Shown: positions 35,691 to 47,715 of the stretch, one piece after another
Layout: each line of letters opens with the position of its first letter
Numbering within the stretch: the stretch's first letter is position 1
From: Anaspis maculata
Taxonomy: Eukaryota; Arthropoda; Insecta; Coleoptera; Scraptiidae
Reading direction: 5' to 3'
Assembly (NCBI GenBank): GCA_949128115.1
Contig: OX421965.1
Location: forward strand, 10,013,420 to 10,077,419
DNA length: 64,000 bases
Notes under the pieces: model-generated
Databases searched by the model: none
What the model saw: the letters and a program-made list of their open reading frames with translations, nothing else
Told to the model about the DNA's origin: nothing
Translations under genes and position numbers: made by a program

Positions 35691-37832
35691 TAGTCCGGAT
35701 GTTAAGGTATAATACCCTTCACTTTCATAACAAGCAATGCCACTTGGCATACCTATTGCCGAGACCATGTTTGACCGATTAAGATCAGGAGCCAAAGTCG
35801 CAAGCAATGCAGGCGTCGTATACAGGGTGTCGTATAGAAAAAAAGTGAAAAATTCGTATATCATTAACCAAACCAAATGAATCCACGTAAATAGGCACAT
35901 ATATTCACAATATATTACCCATTGAGGAACAGTCAACGGTTTTGTAAAATCTTGAGCGGCTCCTGAAATATTCAGGAAAAACTGAATTTTCTTCTGAATA
36001 ATTCATTTCTCGGTAAATTAGTGAATTTTCAAGATATCGAAGTGCAACTTGGTAGTTCTATGGCCAGTGTAGTCATGAATCACAAACGATCAGGAACCAA
36101 ATGCAAGACCTGTTATTTCCAGAAATAAGACAGTGAACTTTTTTTTCTTCGCGACCGCCATCTTGAATCTCCGTTTTACTCAACAGTTGAAAAACTGACA
36201 ACGGAATGTGAGATAGTTGACATTCAGTCACCCCATTATAAAAAAGATAGCCTTGAAGCAAGGTAAGGGTCTCTTCTTCGAGAAAACAGTGTTACCCAAG
36301 GTTTTCATGGTAATACGCATTTGCAGCGCCTGTAATGGCTCATCAAAGATTTCAAAGAGCAGAGGGAGCTCTTTGTTACAATCCTACATTCATTATGAGC
36401 TGAATTACCAAAATTTATGATGATCGGTCCAAAGGTAAATTTTTGGTGGCTTTCTGAACCAAATATGTGGCGCTTTTTAGTGAAAAATGCAAAAAAAATC
36501 GAGCAATCATCACCATGTCATCCCTCACTAAGAGAAGGCTATTGCAAAAACTGAAACTAATCAACGCTGAAATGTTTTGGGAGAGTCAGCCCTATAATCT
36601 CGAGCCATAAAATGTTGGACACATGCGTCCCTTTGTTAGAGAGAAGACATGAGAGACTTGCATTCAGAAAGCTTTTTCTAAGTTCTGAGCCGCGTATTAT
36701 TTTCAGAAAGCTACCAAAATTGTGTCTCTGGCTCAATGATGATGAATTTTGGTACTAAATCTCGAAATGGATGTAATATTGTTAGTCATCAACTTTTGGT
36801 AGGTTTCTGAATGAAATATGTGAATAAGAATTTTGAGTTTTTTTCTGCATTCACGCCTCCCATGTCTTCTCTCTGGTAACCGGACGCATGTGTCCAACAT
36901 TTATTGCCTCAAGAATATAGACTTCAATCTCACAAAACATTCCAGCGTTGATTTGTTTCAGTTTTTGCAACAGCCTTCTCTTGGTGAGGGATAACATGAT
37001 AATGATAGCCCGATTTTTTTTGCATTTCTCACCAAAAAGCGCCACCTATTTTGTTCAGCAAGCCATCAAGAGTTTACCTTTGGATCGATCATCATGAATT
37101 TTGGTATTTCAGCTCAAAATGAATGTAGGATTGTGACAAAGAACTCACTCTGCTCTTTCAAGTCTCTCATCAGCCATCACAGGCGCTGCAAATGCGTATT
37201 ACCATGAAAAACTTTGGTGACAATGTTCTTTCGATGAAGACACCTCACCCTCCTTCGAAGCCATCTTTTTCGTAATAAGGGTGACTGGATGCCAACATTC
37301 TCACATTCGACTGTCACTTTTTCAACTGTTGAGTGAAACGGAGATTCAAGATGGCGGTCACGAAGAAAAAAAAAGTTGACTGTCTTACTTCTGGAAATAG
37401 CAGGCCCTGCGTTTGGCTCCTGATCGTTTTTTATTCATGACAATACTCGCCGTAAACTCACCAAGTTGCACTTTGATATCTTGAAAATTCACTGATTTAC
37501 CGAGAAATGAAATATTCAGAAGAAAATTCAGTTATTCCTGAATATTTCAGGAACCGCTCAAGGTTTTTCAAAACCGTTCACTCTTCCTTGATGGGTAATA
37601 TATTGTGGATATATGTGCCTACTCACGACAATCCATCTAGTTCGGTTAATGATATACGAATTTTTGACTTTGTTTCTATACGACACCCTGTATACGGCGT
37701 CTGCATCACTTACGACTTTGGCTCCTGATCTTAATCGGTCAAACATGGTCTCGGCAACAGCCATGCCAAGTGGCATTGCTTGTTATAAAAGTGAACGGTG
37801 CCCCCTAAATTTTGACCTTAACGTCCGGACTA
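35691..37832. mobile_element. FB-1 hairpin element, copy 2
   Basis: Ends TAGTCCGGATGTTAA and TTAACGTCCGGACTA are flanked by the 3-bp repeat ATA (35688-35690 and 37833-37835). Arms pair over about 980 bp on each side of a loop of about 170 bp (36670-36840). The inner hairpin CAGGGTGTCG...CACCCTG spans 35823-37690 with TA on both sides. Matching inner blocks include AGAAGGCTATTGCAAAAACT and its inverse at about 36970. No coding sequence. Confidence 0.82.
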
Positions 37833-37835
37833 ATA

Positions 37836-38033
37836 GTTTTGAATTCAGATAGAAATTATGGAACGGTTGTGAGAGAGCATAACCGAACAAATAGGAAGAA
37901 AGTTGATTTCGAGGAAAGATACCTTCTTCGGTAGCCTCGACGAAGATAAATAATTTGTATTTGATTTGGAAGGATCAGAAGAGATTCTTCCAAATCTTCA
38001 TCTCTTCAGAAGAGAATAAGACCGAGCGGATGG
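37836..38033. other. Flank between FB-1 copy 2 and the jockey-like LINE
   Basis: No recognisable motif. It may be the eroded 5' coding region of the LINE, but no endonuclease block can be read. Confidence 0.3.
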
Positions 38034-40485
38034 GTAAGAAGCAACAAAGAGAAGGCAGATCATTTTGCGGCACACTTGGCAGGTGTATTTGTTCCATTTC
38101 CACCAGCACAAACCGATACTGCAGAACAAGAAACATACGAAATTCTCACTGCATCACACCAACTAGAACTGCCAATCGAAAATTTCACTTATCAGGAAGT
38201 TAGGGCTGTGATAATGAAGGATATCAACCTGACAAAGGCCCCAGGATTTGACCTTATTACAGGAAAAATATTACAAGAACTTCCAACACCAGGAATAAAA
38301 GCCGTATAACAAATATGCAATGCTGTGTTGAGACTCAACTACTTCTCTAAGCAGTGGAAAGTCTCACAAATAATCATGCTTCCGCGAAACCAGGAAAAGA
38401 TCCACAAGACGTTGCATCGTACAGACCAATAAGTCTCCTTTCATCCCTGTCGAAAGTGTTCGAGAAGCTATTTCTTAAGCGATTGAAGCCAGTTCTAGAC
38501 AAAAATAAACTCAAACCACAACACCAGTTTGGATTTAGAAACAAACACGGGACGATTGAACAAGTACCGGGTGTTCACGATAAAATTCACCCCCCCTCTA
38601 GGAGGTTCCCTTTTGAGATATTTTGGAAAACTAAAAACTTTTTCTCAGCGATTTTTCCCCGAGATCTTGAATCAATCGTCTAAAAGTTTTCAATTGGTAC
38701 CGTATACAGGGTGTGACATGTAACTTTTTTATTTCAAATACGACACCCTATATTTTATTACGTCATTTGATGAAGCCTTTCTTTCTGATTACAAAGATAT
38801 ATAACATTCATGATTTATTCTGACACGGAAGCTGTCAAAAAAATAATAAAATAGGTAGTCAAATGAATTAAAAATTAAAAATTACGCGACACCCTGTATA
38901 AAGGACAAATTAGACCATTTGTTCATGCAGAGTTGAATTCTGCAGACAAAATGCTGTGAGAAAAACTTTTTTTTAAGGGAACTGTAGAAACCAAAGTCAT
39001 CTTGCCGCGAAGCAAAGATATTTGACTACCTATTTTATTATTTTTTCGACAAATCACTTGTCAAAATAAATCATAAGTGTCATATATATTTGTAATCAGA
39101 AAAAAAGGCTTCACCAAATCACGGAATAAAATATAGGGTGTTGCATTTAAAATAAAAAAGTTACATATCACACCCTGTATACGGTACCAATTAGAAACTT
39201 TTAGAGGATCGATTTGAGGTCCCTGGGAAAAATCGTGAAGAAAAAGTTTTTAGTTTTTCGAAATATCTTGAAGGGGAATCTACTGGAGGGGGGTGAATTT
39301 TATCGTGAACACCCTGTACATAGAGCTGTCAAGAAAATAAATGAAGATTTCGAAAGAAAACGGTTCTGTTCCGCCGCCTTTCTGGATATCAGTCAAGCAT
39401 TCGATAGAGTATGGCACAAAGGCCTGCTTTACGAACTGAAAATGCATCTACCTCATACATTCTACGGAGTGTTGAAGTCCTATCTAACAGAGAGGCAGTT
39501 CTTCGTGCAACAGCATGAGGAATACAGCAAGCTTCATGATGTTAAGTCAGGGGTACCACAGGGGGGCGTTTTGGGTTGAGTACTCTATCTCCTCTTCACT
39601 GCGGACTTGACACTTACCAGAACAGCGATGACAGCCACATATGCAGATGACACTGCGGTTCTTGCTCCCCACGTTGATTCATCTATTGCCTCAAAACTTC
39701 TCCAAAGCAATCTCAACAAAATCCAAGAATGGCTAACAAGATGGCGGCTGCGAGCCAATGGGAAAAAATCGGTCCACGTTACATTCACAATGCGTAGAGA
39801 GACTTGTCCACCTGTGTCAATGAACAATCAAAAACTACCTCAAGCTGAAGAAGCAAGATACCTAGGCATGCATCTAGACAGACGCTTAACGTGGCGAAAA
39901 CACATCTTTACGAAGATGAAGCAGCTCAGACTAAAACTAAGAAAACTGTATTGGATGATCGGTCGAAGATCCCAACAATTCCTTGACAACAAACTTCTAG
40001 TTTATGAAGCTATTTTGAAACCAGTTTGGACATATGGAATACAACTGTGGGGGACCACCTGCAGCTCTAATCTCGACATACTGCAACGTTTCCAGAACAA
40101 GGTCCTGCGCGCAGTAGTTGATGCCCCGTGGTATGTTCCAAATTCCATCATCGAGAAAGATCTGCAGATTCCCTCAATCAGAGACGAGATTGCCCGATAC
40201 AGTGAAAAATACTGCGAAAGATTAAGTGAACACCCAAACAGACTCGCGAGTGATTTGTGGAACAACTATGGTGAAGTGCGTAGACTTAAACGTTTCAAAC
40301 CTAACGACTTACCCATCCGTTTTGACTAAGGTGTAAATTAAATTCCATGTTGTCATACAATTACATAAAATGGTAAAGGAGACCCTTCTCAATGGAGAAG
40401 CATCTCGCAAGATATTTAATTTTATTTTAGTTTTTTTTAGTTATTTATTTGTTCATCAAATAAAGTACATATTGTACTAAAAAAT
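38034..40485 (+). mobile_element. Jockey-like LINE, 5'-truncated, interrupted and decayed
   Basis: The reverse transcriptase is recognisable from KADHFAAHLAGVF through LTKAPGFDLITGKIL, YRPISLLSSLSKVFEKL, AAFLDISQAFDRVWHKGL, SGVPQGGVLG, TYADD (YADD at 39640-39651), YLGMHLD and the C-terminal LWGTTCSSNLDILQRFQNK block, ending at a stop at 40327-40329. This order is that of jockey-clade non-LTR elements. Breaks include an in-frame TAA after GIKAV (about 38307), a one-base frame change at about 38388, a TGA after GGVLG (about 39577) and a 750-bp hairpin insertion at 38567-39316. Removing that insertion with one TA restores the frame exactly (IEQV to HRAVKK). The endonuclease and ORF1 are absent. 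The 3' tail is T/A-rich with an AATAAA-like signal near 40460. Confidence 0.88.
38567..39316. mobile_element. 750-bp two-layer hairpin inside the LINE, TA target duplication
   Basis: Left end CCGGGTGTTCACGATAAAAT (a one-base variant of CAGGGTG) and right end ATTTTATCGTGAACACCCTG are flanked by TA at 38565-38566 and 39317-39318. An inner hairpin, 38707-39177, starts CAGGGTGTGACATGTAAC and ends CACACCCTG, with TA flanks. Deleting it leaves the perfect palindrome AATTGGTACCGTA-TA-TACGGTACCAATT. A third pair, CACCCTATATTTTATT and its inverse, sits further in. No coding sequence. Confidence 0.82.
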
Positions 40486-42665
40486 GCGGGACTGATTGTA
40501 CAAAATCATGGGTTTAATTAAAAAAAAAACATATTGTTAAAAAGGTTACATTAACTGACTGCGACTTGAAGAACAGTTTGCCATCATTACACAGTCTGAA
40601 AATTAACATGAAATTCAAAAGAAATTTGAGTGAAACAATCGTTATACATATACAATACATGTAAGAAACTTATAACTAGTAAGGCTTATATTTTTTTATG
40701 AGAGACATAAGAAGAATGTGCTCAAATCCTAAATGGATATATTGGGTATGTATGAACAGTTTAGAGCCACGAAGATATTAAAATGGAATCAACGAAACGT
40801 TGACTTCAGAAAAAATGGTTTTCTATCTTCATGTCGCCTACACACTACACAGTACAGTATAAATACAATATAATAGATACAATACAAACAAAACGAATAA
40901 TAACTTATATGTAGATAGCGGGGTGCAGTCAAATATCGCACAGATCTAAGTACCGTGGAAAACTGTTCCTCTGAAGATACAACCACTTGAAGAACCTTCA
41001 CACTTCACAGTACGGTCTTAATCTGCTGCATAATCATTATGTTTGTCATAGTGCGGAAACTGAACAGCAGCACAATATTTCAGCTTCGGTCAAATGAGTC
41101 GATACAGAATCATCATGGCCGCAGTACCTGGAGACTCCCGGCAACTTCATAGACAAATAAAAGGGTCGCACGTACTGAGGCGGTGTACAATACACAGTAT
41201 GCGCCGTTATGTAAATAAAAATACAATACAATTACACTACAAGTGAAATACAAATACAACACAAATACAATACAAATCAAATACATGGTACTAAAATGTT
41301 GTAAAACTTTCTCAGTGTGCTTGATAAGCGAATAAATAAAATATCATATAAACTTGCTGATGGTTTGGAGATGGGTTGGGTAGCGAGCTGTTTAATGCTC
41401 TTTATATTGCTTGAATATTGGTCCCGAAACTCGAGATACAACCCGGTGTGTGCAGCAAAACTAATTGAAACCACATGCGAGGCAAAAAAGTGTGGATTAA
41501 ATCAACCATCAACAACACCGCAGCTAATTGCTCCATCAACCATCATTCTCGTTACCATGTTATTAATTACACAAGTAGTTCCTTAACTTCTATATTTTCA
41601 AGTGTTTGCTTCGGTTTTTGCCTCGCAAGAACTGAGAACAGCTCGAAATCGAAAGCGCGTCTTTGTAAACACAACAAGATTTGAAGATTAGCGTCCTCGA
41701 ACCGAAACTGATCCTCCATATAAGGAAACCTGCTCCAGTTCACATACCGCGACATCGAGGATTTCATGGTGTCGTCTGCGTGCGTTTTATCGCCAAATCT
41801 GGAACAGATTTTTTAGCTGCCAAAGCGCAGGGCACGCGGGGTCGAAGAGGCAGCCACCGTTCGAAACAGGTGCCTGATTTATGGCGGCAGTAGCACTTTT
41901 CAAATAATATCCCACGCCAGATGTTACTGATTAAAAAAATATATCCACAGACATATTTGCCAACTACTAGCAATTAATTCTCGCTAATGGCCGCGTCGTG
42001 TATTTGCCGAATTCAATTTCCGTAATTTGACGGTCCGCAGACTCACGAGAGTTGGCATTGGCATAGTATACAGTGAGTGTTGACCTAGGCTTGCTTGCAC
42101 TGCACGTGACGCAGGCGATGTGCAACCCAATGCATCATCTTAACGACTAGAAACATCACAGGAATCTGACGTTAACGGCCCGCAAGTCGCGTTTTATTGT
42201 CCCTGTTCGACTAGATAGAGACTTCCTCCTCGGCAGTTAAAGCCCGGGGATGCGCATTGTAAAATTAAATTCGAAGGGTTAATACCGGAAGCTCGCAAGG
42301 GCTATACGCGCCAGAGATACGCTCCCAGAAACCAGTGAAATTTTTATCCCGTCCTTGTGTCGCGTAGATAAACATTTCACTTCCGACGGAATGTACACGA
42401 CGGAAATATAGGTGAGAAAGCGAACAGCAGGAGTGAAGTGGGTATACCTATGCGTAGGATATTATGGGGGGGATTTGTTCGATATTCAGCAGCGAAACCT
42501 AGTAGGTACAGACCATGTCGTAATAATAAGCGGATTGTGTGGTAGAAGGGTGGGGAACGACATGAAAAGTTCAGAAGACTTGAGGATAGTTACATAGCTG
42601 AAACTTGTAAGGTTTGGTTTCGGTCGGGTCGCTTTACACGATAATAATAATTGATGCGTTTTGAG
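40486..42665. other. Unassigned stretch with (AATAC)-type simple repeat
   Basis: A run of AATACA/AATACAA units lies at about 41215-41285, with scattered ones at 40858-40900. The part 41750-42400 is less AT-rich than its surroundings and could include a promoter or untranslated exon, but I see no coding exon or splice pair I would trust. Confidence 0.35.
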
Positions 42666-43138
42666 TTACAAGTGAAATTTATGAAGTTGTCGGAGGTCAG
42701 TGCGCCTCGCGATCGAGTTTGCTATCTCCCTATGTGTACCAATCAATCAATGTTTGAACTGCATTTTAGCACTGTGCTAAGGTTCCCTGCTTCTTTCATA
42801 CCTTGTTGCCTGTTTATCTCGTTGGTTAACTGCATTTTCTTCTTACAGCTCTTGAATAATATATCGGCACCACTGAGTACAGTGTCTGAGATATAGTAGG
42901 AGCAGTTACCTAAATTAGTATATGCTGAGAACAAGAAATAACAAGTGAGTATGCCTTTACGTGCGTGAGTCTCAGTAGCGCATTTTCTCAAAGAGGCATA
43001 TTGTGAACGTGAAGAAATCTCGAAAGAAATTTGGTTGAAGGAGAAACACCATTCCTTGCCCACTTTCTTCATTCGAAACTCATTGTGATATTGTGTTATC
43101 AGAATGGGGTACTTGCCAATGAAATATATTTGAATGAA
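42666..43138. repeat. 473-bp direct repeat, left copy
   Basis: Runs from TTACAAGTGAAATTTATG to TTTGAATGAA. The copy at 44608-45080 is the same length with only about three substitutions noted (for example CTTCTTTCATA versus CTTGTTTCATA, and GCCTTTACG versus GCCTTCACG). The last about 200 bp is the left end of a minisatellite-bearing element, cut off here by the LINE that follows. Confidence 0.88.
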
Positions 43139-44607
43139 TGAGAGCACAGGGTGTGGTGGGAATCGATATTGACGGCCTTAATGACTTATTGTTACTTTTA
43201 TACGCGGACGATCTAGTGATTGTTGCCGATTCTCCTATTGACCTCCAGCGAAAACTAAAGGCACTTGAACAGTACACATTACTTAACAAACTTACAGTCA
43301 ACACGGATAAGACGAAGGTAATCTGTTTTAACAGAGGTGGACGTGTTGGCGACTTTCAGTTTTATTACAACAGCGAAAAACTGGAAATGGTCACAAAGTA
43401 TACTTACCTAGGGGTTCTTTTTACTTCGTCTGCACTACACTTAGAAATGACTCGGTCAGCTGTCGTCAGGGCTAAGCAATGCGTGGGTGCTGTAATGTCA
43501 CTGATGGCCCGTTCGAAGATTCAGTCCTGGGACGCAAGACTAAAACTTTTTGAATCAATTGTTCAAGCATCATTTTCACATTGTATGCCTGTGTGGGGCT
43601 TTGCTTATTCTGAACTGTTAGAATCCGTGCAACTTAATTTTTTCAAGCGGCTCCTTACTATTGCGGTCAATACGCCTAATTACATGGTTCGGCTAGAGAC
43701 AGGTTCATTGAAGCTTTCTTACTGTGTTTTCGCATCGGGGTTATCCTGGCTAGAAAAGGTTTTTGGGATGGATCCATCACGTCTCCCAAGAAAATGTTTT
43801 AATCGTCTTTTGATTCTTGGCCACCGTTTCCCTGACAATATCAAGTATAATTGGGTTAATCAGGTGAAAACGTTTTTTAAATTTGCCGATAGAGACAACT
43901 TATGGAGCGACCTTGACCAGTGGACCCTCAAAGCACGAAAGAACGATATTTTGGATTCGTATAGGTGGAAACTGTACAACCAAGATCTGAACCGTTTAAG
44001 TTTAACCTCATACCCACTGATGTACGGCTGGTTCAACCCTTGCAAAGGAAGACAGCGTTACCTTGATTTTTCCAAACCGATATAGGTATGTTACGAGAAT
44101 TATTTCCCAGCTCCGCATGTGTAGTAAGTCACGAACCAAATTCACATATAAAGGCCGTTCATACAGAATCAATTCCGAAGAATTATGTACAGTTTGCAAC
44201 CACTTGGTACCGGAAAATATTGAGCATATTTTTTTCCGCTGTCCTATGTATGTGAACATCAGAAATCAGTTTTTGGGCGAGATTGAGAACTTTGGCCAAT
44301 TGATCGGTGCACTTGATCAGCTCACGCCGGCTTTGGCTGTCAAGATTTCTCAGTTTGTTGTGAATTTTATTAATATCAGAGATGTTGGAATGGGTTATTT
44401 CTTTTGAACTTTTATTTTACGTTTTATTATGAGGTTGAGAATTTTCTAATATGTTTATATTGTCTTTGATTGTTGTTTTTGTTTCACTTCCACTGAAATT
44501 ATTATGACAAATTACTAAAGTTATTATGAATTTGTATTATTTTGTTACTTTGTAATAGGAATGTAAATTCTTTAAATACAATAAACTTATGTATGTATGT
44601 ATGTATG
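43139..44607 (+). mobile_element. 5'-truncated non-LTR retrotransposon with (TATG)n tail
   Basis: The frame 43138-44085 begins within the reverse transcriptase palm: LLLLYADDLVIVADSP (YADD at 43201-43212), VNTDKTKVICF, YLGVLF and a C-terminal region with VNTPNYMVRLETG. A frameshift near 44063 moves into a second frame (to 44407) that carries CTVCNHLVPENIEHIFFRC, a CX2CX9HX4C zinc-finger-like end domain typical of several non-LTR elements. The 3' end is AATAAACTTA followed by four to five TATG units. The short-tandem tail points to an I/L2/CR1-like clade instead of jockey; clade is not certain. It is flanked by the 473-bp direct repeats. Confidence 0.85.
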
Positions 44608-45080
44608 TTACAAGTGAAATTTATGAAGTTGTCGGAGGTCAGTGCGCCTCGCGATCGAGTTTGCTATCTCCCTATGTGTACCAATCAATCAATGTTTGAA
44701 CTGCATTTTAGCACTGTGCTAAGGTTCCCTGCTTGTTTCATACCTTGTTGCCTGTTTATCTCGTTGGTTAACTGCATTTTCTTCTTACAGCTCTTGAATA
44801 ATATATCGGCACCACTGAGTACAGTGTCTGAGATATAGTAGGAGCAGTTACCTAAATTAGTATATGCTGAGAACAAGAAATAACAAGTGAGTATGCCTTC
44901 ACGTGCGTGAGTCTCAGTAGCGCATTTTCTCAAAGAGGCATATTGTGAACGTGAAGAAATCTCGAAAGAAATTTGGTTGAAGGAGAAACACCATTCCTTG
45001 CCCACTTTCTTCATTCGAAACTCATTGTGATATTGTGTTATCAGAATGGGGTACTTGCCAATGAAATAGATTTGAATGAA
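44608..45080. repeat. 473-bp direct repeat, right copy
   Basis: Second copy of 42666-43138, beginning immediately after the (TATG)n tail of the LINE. Unlike the left copy it continues without a break into the minisatellite element, which shows that the unit predates the LINE and was duplicated with its insertion. Confidence 0.88.
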
Positions 45081-46933
45081 AATTCTTTCACTCATCAATA
45101 TATTTTTTTGTTTGAGGGCGGGAGCTGGGAGCGGCGACTAATCAACAGTAGTCTATTCTTTCCCATTTTTAGTCGGCTATCCATATAGCGAAAGAATTAG
45201 ATCGCTATGTCCTCAGGTTCATGTTTTCCATTTATCTCTTACTTTGAGGGCAGCGTGTGGGGGTGGCAGCATTCGGCAAAGTAACTGTTGCACAGTTTGA
45301 GTTAAGAGTTTCTAAATGTTTAAGGAAATATGACAATCAGTGAAAATTAGGAAAGTTGCATTTTTTGTTTGGGGGCGGGAGCTGGAGGCGGCGACTAATC
45401 AAAAGTGGCCTATCTCTTCCCATTTTTAGTCAGCTATCTATATAGCGGAACAATTAGATCGCTATGTCTTCAGGGTTATGTTTTACATTTATCTCTTACT
45501 TTGGGGGCGGCGTGTGAGAGCGGCAGAGTTTGGCAAATAAATTCTTCCACAGTTTGAGTTGGGAGTTTCTGAATGTTTGGGGTAACATTAAAATGTAATT
45601 CAGTGGAAATTATTGAAAGTTGCACTTTTTCCTTTTGGGGGTGGAAGTTGGAGGCGGCGCCATGTCAAAGGTAGCCTATTCTTTCCCATTTTCAGTTAGC
45701 TATCCATATATCGAAAGAATCAGATCGTTATGTCTTCGGGTTCATGTTTTTCATTCATCTCTCACTTTGAGGGCAGCGTGTGGGGGCGGCAGCATTCGGA
45801 AAAGTAACTGTTGCACAGTTTGAGTTGGAAGTTTCTAAATGTGAGGGAAATATGACAATCAGTGAAAATTGTGAAAGTTGCTTTTTTTTTGTTTGGAGGC
45901 AGCAGCTGGAGGCGGCAGCTGGAGGCGGCTAATTAAAAGTGGCCTATATTTCTCCAATTTCAGTCAGCTATCAATATAGTGAAAGAATTAGATCGCTATG
46001 TCTTCAGGTTCATGTTTTACATTTATCTCTCACTTTGGGGGCGGCGTGTGGGAGCGGCAGAGTTTGGCAAAGAAATTCTTGCACAGTTTGAGTCAAGAGT
46101 TTCCAAATGTTCGAGGTAACATTATCAGCTAAATCAGTGGAAATTGTTGAAAGTTGCACTTTTTTTCTTTTGGGGGCGGAAGCTGGAGGCGGCACCATAT
46201 CAAATTTAGCCTATCCTTTTCCATTTTTAGTCAGTTATCCATATAGCGAAAAATTTAGATCGCTATGTGTTTGGGTTCATGTTTTTCATTTATCTCTTAC
46301 TTTGGGGGCGGCGTGTGGGAGCGGCAGCGTTCGGCTGAGCAAATGTTGCACAATTTGAGTTGGCAGTTCCTAAATGTTTAAGGGAACATCTTAATCAGTA
46401 ACATTTGTGAAAGTTGCACTTTTTATCGTTTGGGGGCGGAATCTGGGGGCAGCGACTTACCAAAAGTAGCCTATCCTTTCTCATTTTTAGTCAGCTATTT
46501 ATATACCGAAAGAATCAGATCGCTATGTCTTCGGGTTTATGTTTTTCATTTTTAAGTGATTGGGGGCGGTTTTTAGCAGTTTTTTCATGTCGGCGGCGCA
46601 TATTGAAGACAAAATGTTTCTTGACTTACGTTTATAAGTGGCAACTATGTATTACTCAAAAAATGAGAGCACCAGAGCATCAGGTCTGGTAGAAAGTGCA
46701 ATATTATGTTATTTCAAGTTTATCGGGGGCGGTTTTCTCTATGTTGGCGGCGCAATATAGACATCCAATATAGCCTAGCCCTTCTTTGGGAGTGGCAGCT
46801 ATGTAACAGCGAAAAAATTAGAAAGCTAGGTCGTCTAGTTTGGGAGGAGTTCGAGGAACGGACGGACGGACGGACGGACGGACAAAGCGGTTGCAATAGC
46901 GATTTTCATCAAGATGGAAAATGCGCTAAAAAT
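44882..46933. mobile_element. Minisatellite-bearing element 2
   Basis: Starts AACAAGTGAGTATGCCTTCA with TAGCGCATTTTC at 44918-44929 and ends with the inverse GAAAATGCGCTA at 46917-46928. The central minisatellite has about five units of about 266 bp (GGCGTGTG landmarks near 45250, 45505, 45773, 46039, 46306) and each unit also includes TATCCATATAGCGAAAGAAT and GATCGCTATGTCTTC. Six GGAC units follow at 46860-46883. It is the longer sibling of element 1. Confidence 0.68.
46860..46883. repeat. (GGAC)6 microsatellite
   Basis: Six perfect GGAC units near the right end of minisatellite element 2, followed by AAAGCGG. Element 1 has nine units at the same place. Confidence 0.95.
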
Positions 46934-47444
46934 TACTATCGATTACTATTATCTACTAGCTGAGTAGGAGTATCCAATACCCAGACTTTTGACGCCCCTC
47001 ATACGCAGCCGATAGATTTAAAAGACGGAAGCTTCATGGATTTGCTGAAATTGTCACTGAAATTGTCGCCAAATGGCATAGGATTTTCCATCAGTTGAAT
47101 TATTGGCCGGAATAGCCAATAGAAATGGATTTTTATTGAAGCTTTTTGTGTAATTCGAAAACTTGAAGTGAATGCATTCCAAATTGAGTTTTTATGGGAA
47201 ATGACAGAGCCATTCTGAAACGGTTGTACTTTGCGGATGCGCTGGGTTCTGGGTTAGGTATTGTTACGATATCTCGCGGACGGCTTCGAATATAATTGAG
47301 ACGATCTTTCAAAACACACGCCGTTCATTTCTGCGTACTACAATGAATACACGCCAACAATTATCTACTTGAATTATCGCTGTGATTATCGCTCGCTTAT
47401 CCGCTCGCTGTCTCTTCCAATTGAATACTGCCCTGAGCTGCCGG
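46934..47444. other. Unassigned flank
   Basis: No gene or repeat boundary seen between minisatellite element 2 and the SINE target site. Confidence 0.3.
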
Positions 47445-47460
47445 CTGATGCCTTATATAA

Positions 47461-47699
47461 ATAAAAAATAATAAATGTTTTTCTCCTTATCGGCTTTTTG
47501 CCATAGGAGTTCTGCCCGTTTATTCATTTCACAATTGTTTACATAGAAAAGTGCCATTTTTGGACAACACAACACCCAGACTTTCTACCGGGAATCGAAC
47601 CCGGGGCCTCCCGCATCGCAGGCAGTCACGGAACCGCCTGCGCCACGGGCCATCTGCCTGCGATGCGGGAGGCCCCGGGTTCGATTCCCGGTAGAAAGT
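47461..47699 (-). mobile_element. tRNA-derived SINE with inverted head duplication and 16-bp target duplication
   Basis: The 239-bp body is flanked by CTGATGCCTTATATAA at 47445-47460 and 47700-47715. On the minus strand it starts with an inverted copy of its own tRNA-like 3' half, then the tRNA-like head, an unrelated body and a T/A-rich ATTTATTATTTTTTAT end. The 49-bp arms 47577-47625 and 47654-47702 are exact reverse complements with a 28-bp spacer. The last 3 bp of the right arm overlap the target repeat. Pol III boxes are intact. Confidence 0.75.
47585..47652 (-). pseudogene. tRNA-like head of the SINE
   Basis: Minus strand GGCCCGTGGCGCAGGCGGTT contains an A box TGGCGCAGGCGG (plus 47634-47645), and GGTTCGATTCC (plus 47591-47601) is a perfect B box within a CCGGG/CCCGG T-stem. 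Acceptor pairing is poor and no unambiguous anticodon stem is formed, so it is a tRNA-derived promoter and not a working tRNA gene. Confidence 0.65.
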
Positions 47700-47715
47700 C
47701 TGATGCCTTATATAA

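Noticed and set aside
42651..42896. Identical open frames (81 and 98 codons) at 42651 and 44542
   Set aside because: They are identical only because they lie in the 473-bp direct repeat; codon pattern and lack of family resemblance argue against a gene.
47585..47652. Functional tRNA gene
   Set aside because: A and B boxes are good, but the acceptor stem does not pair and the sequence is embedded in a SINE with target duplications.
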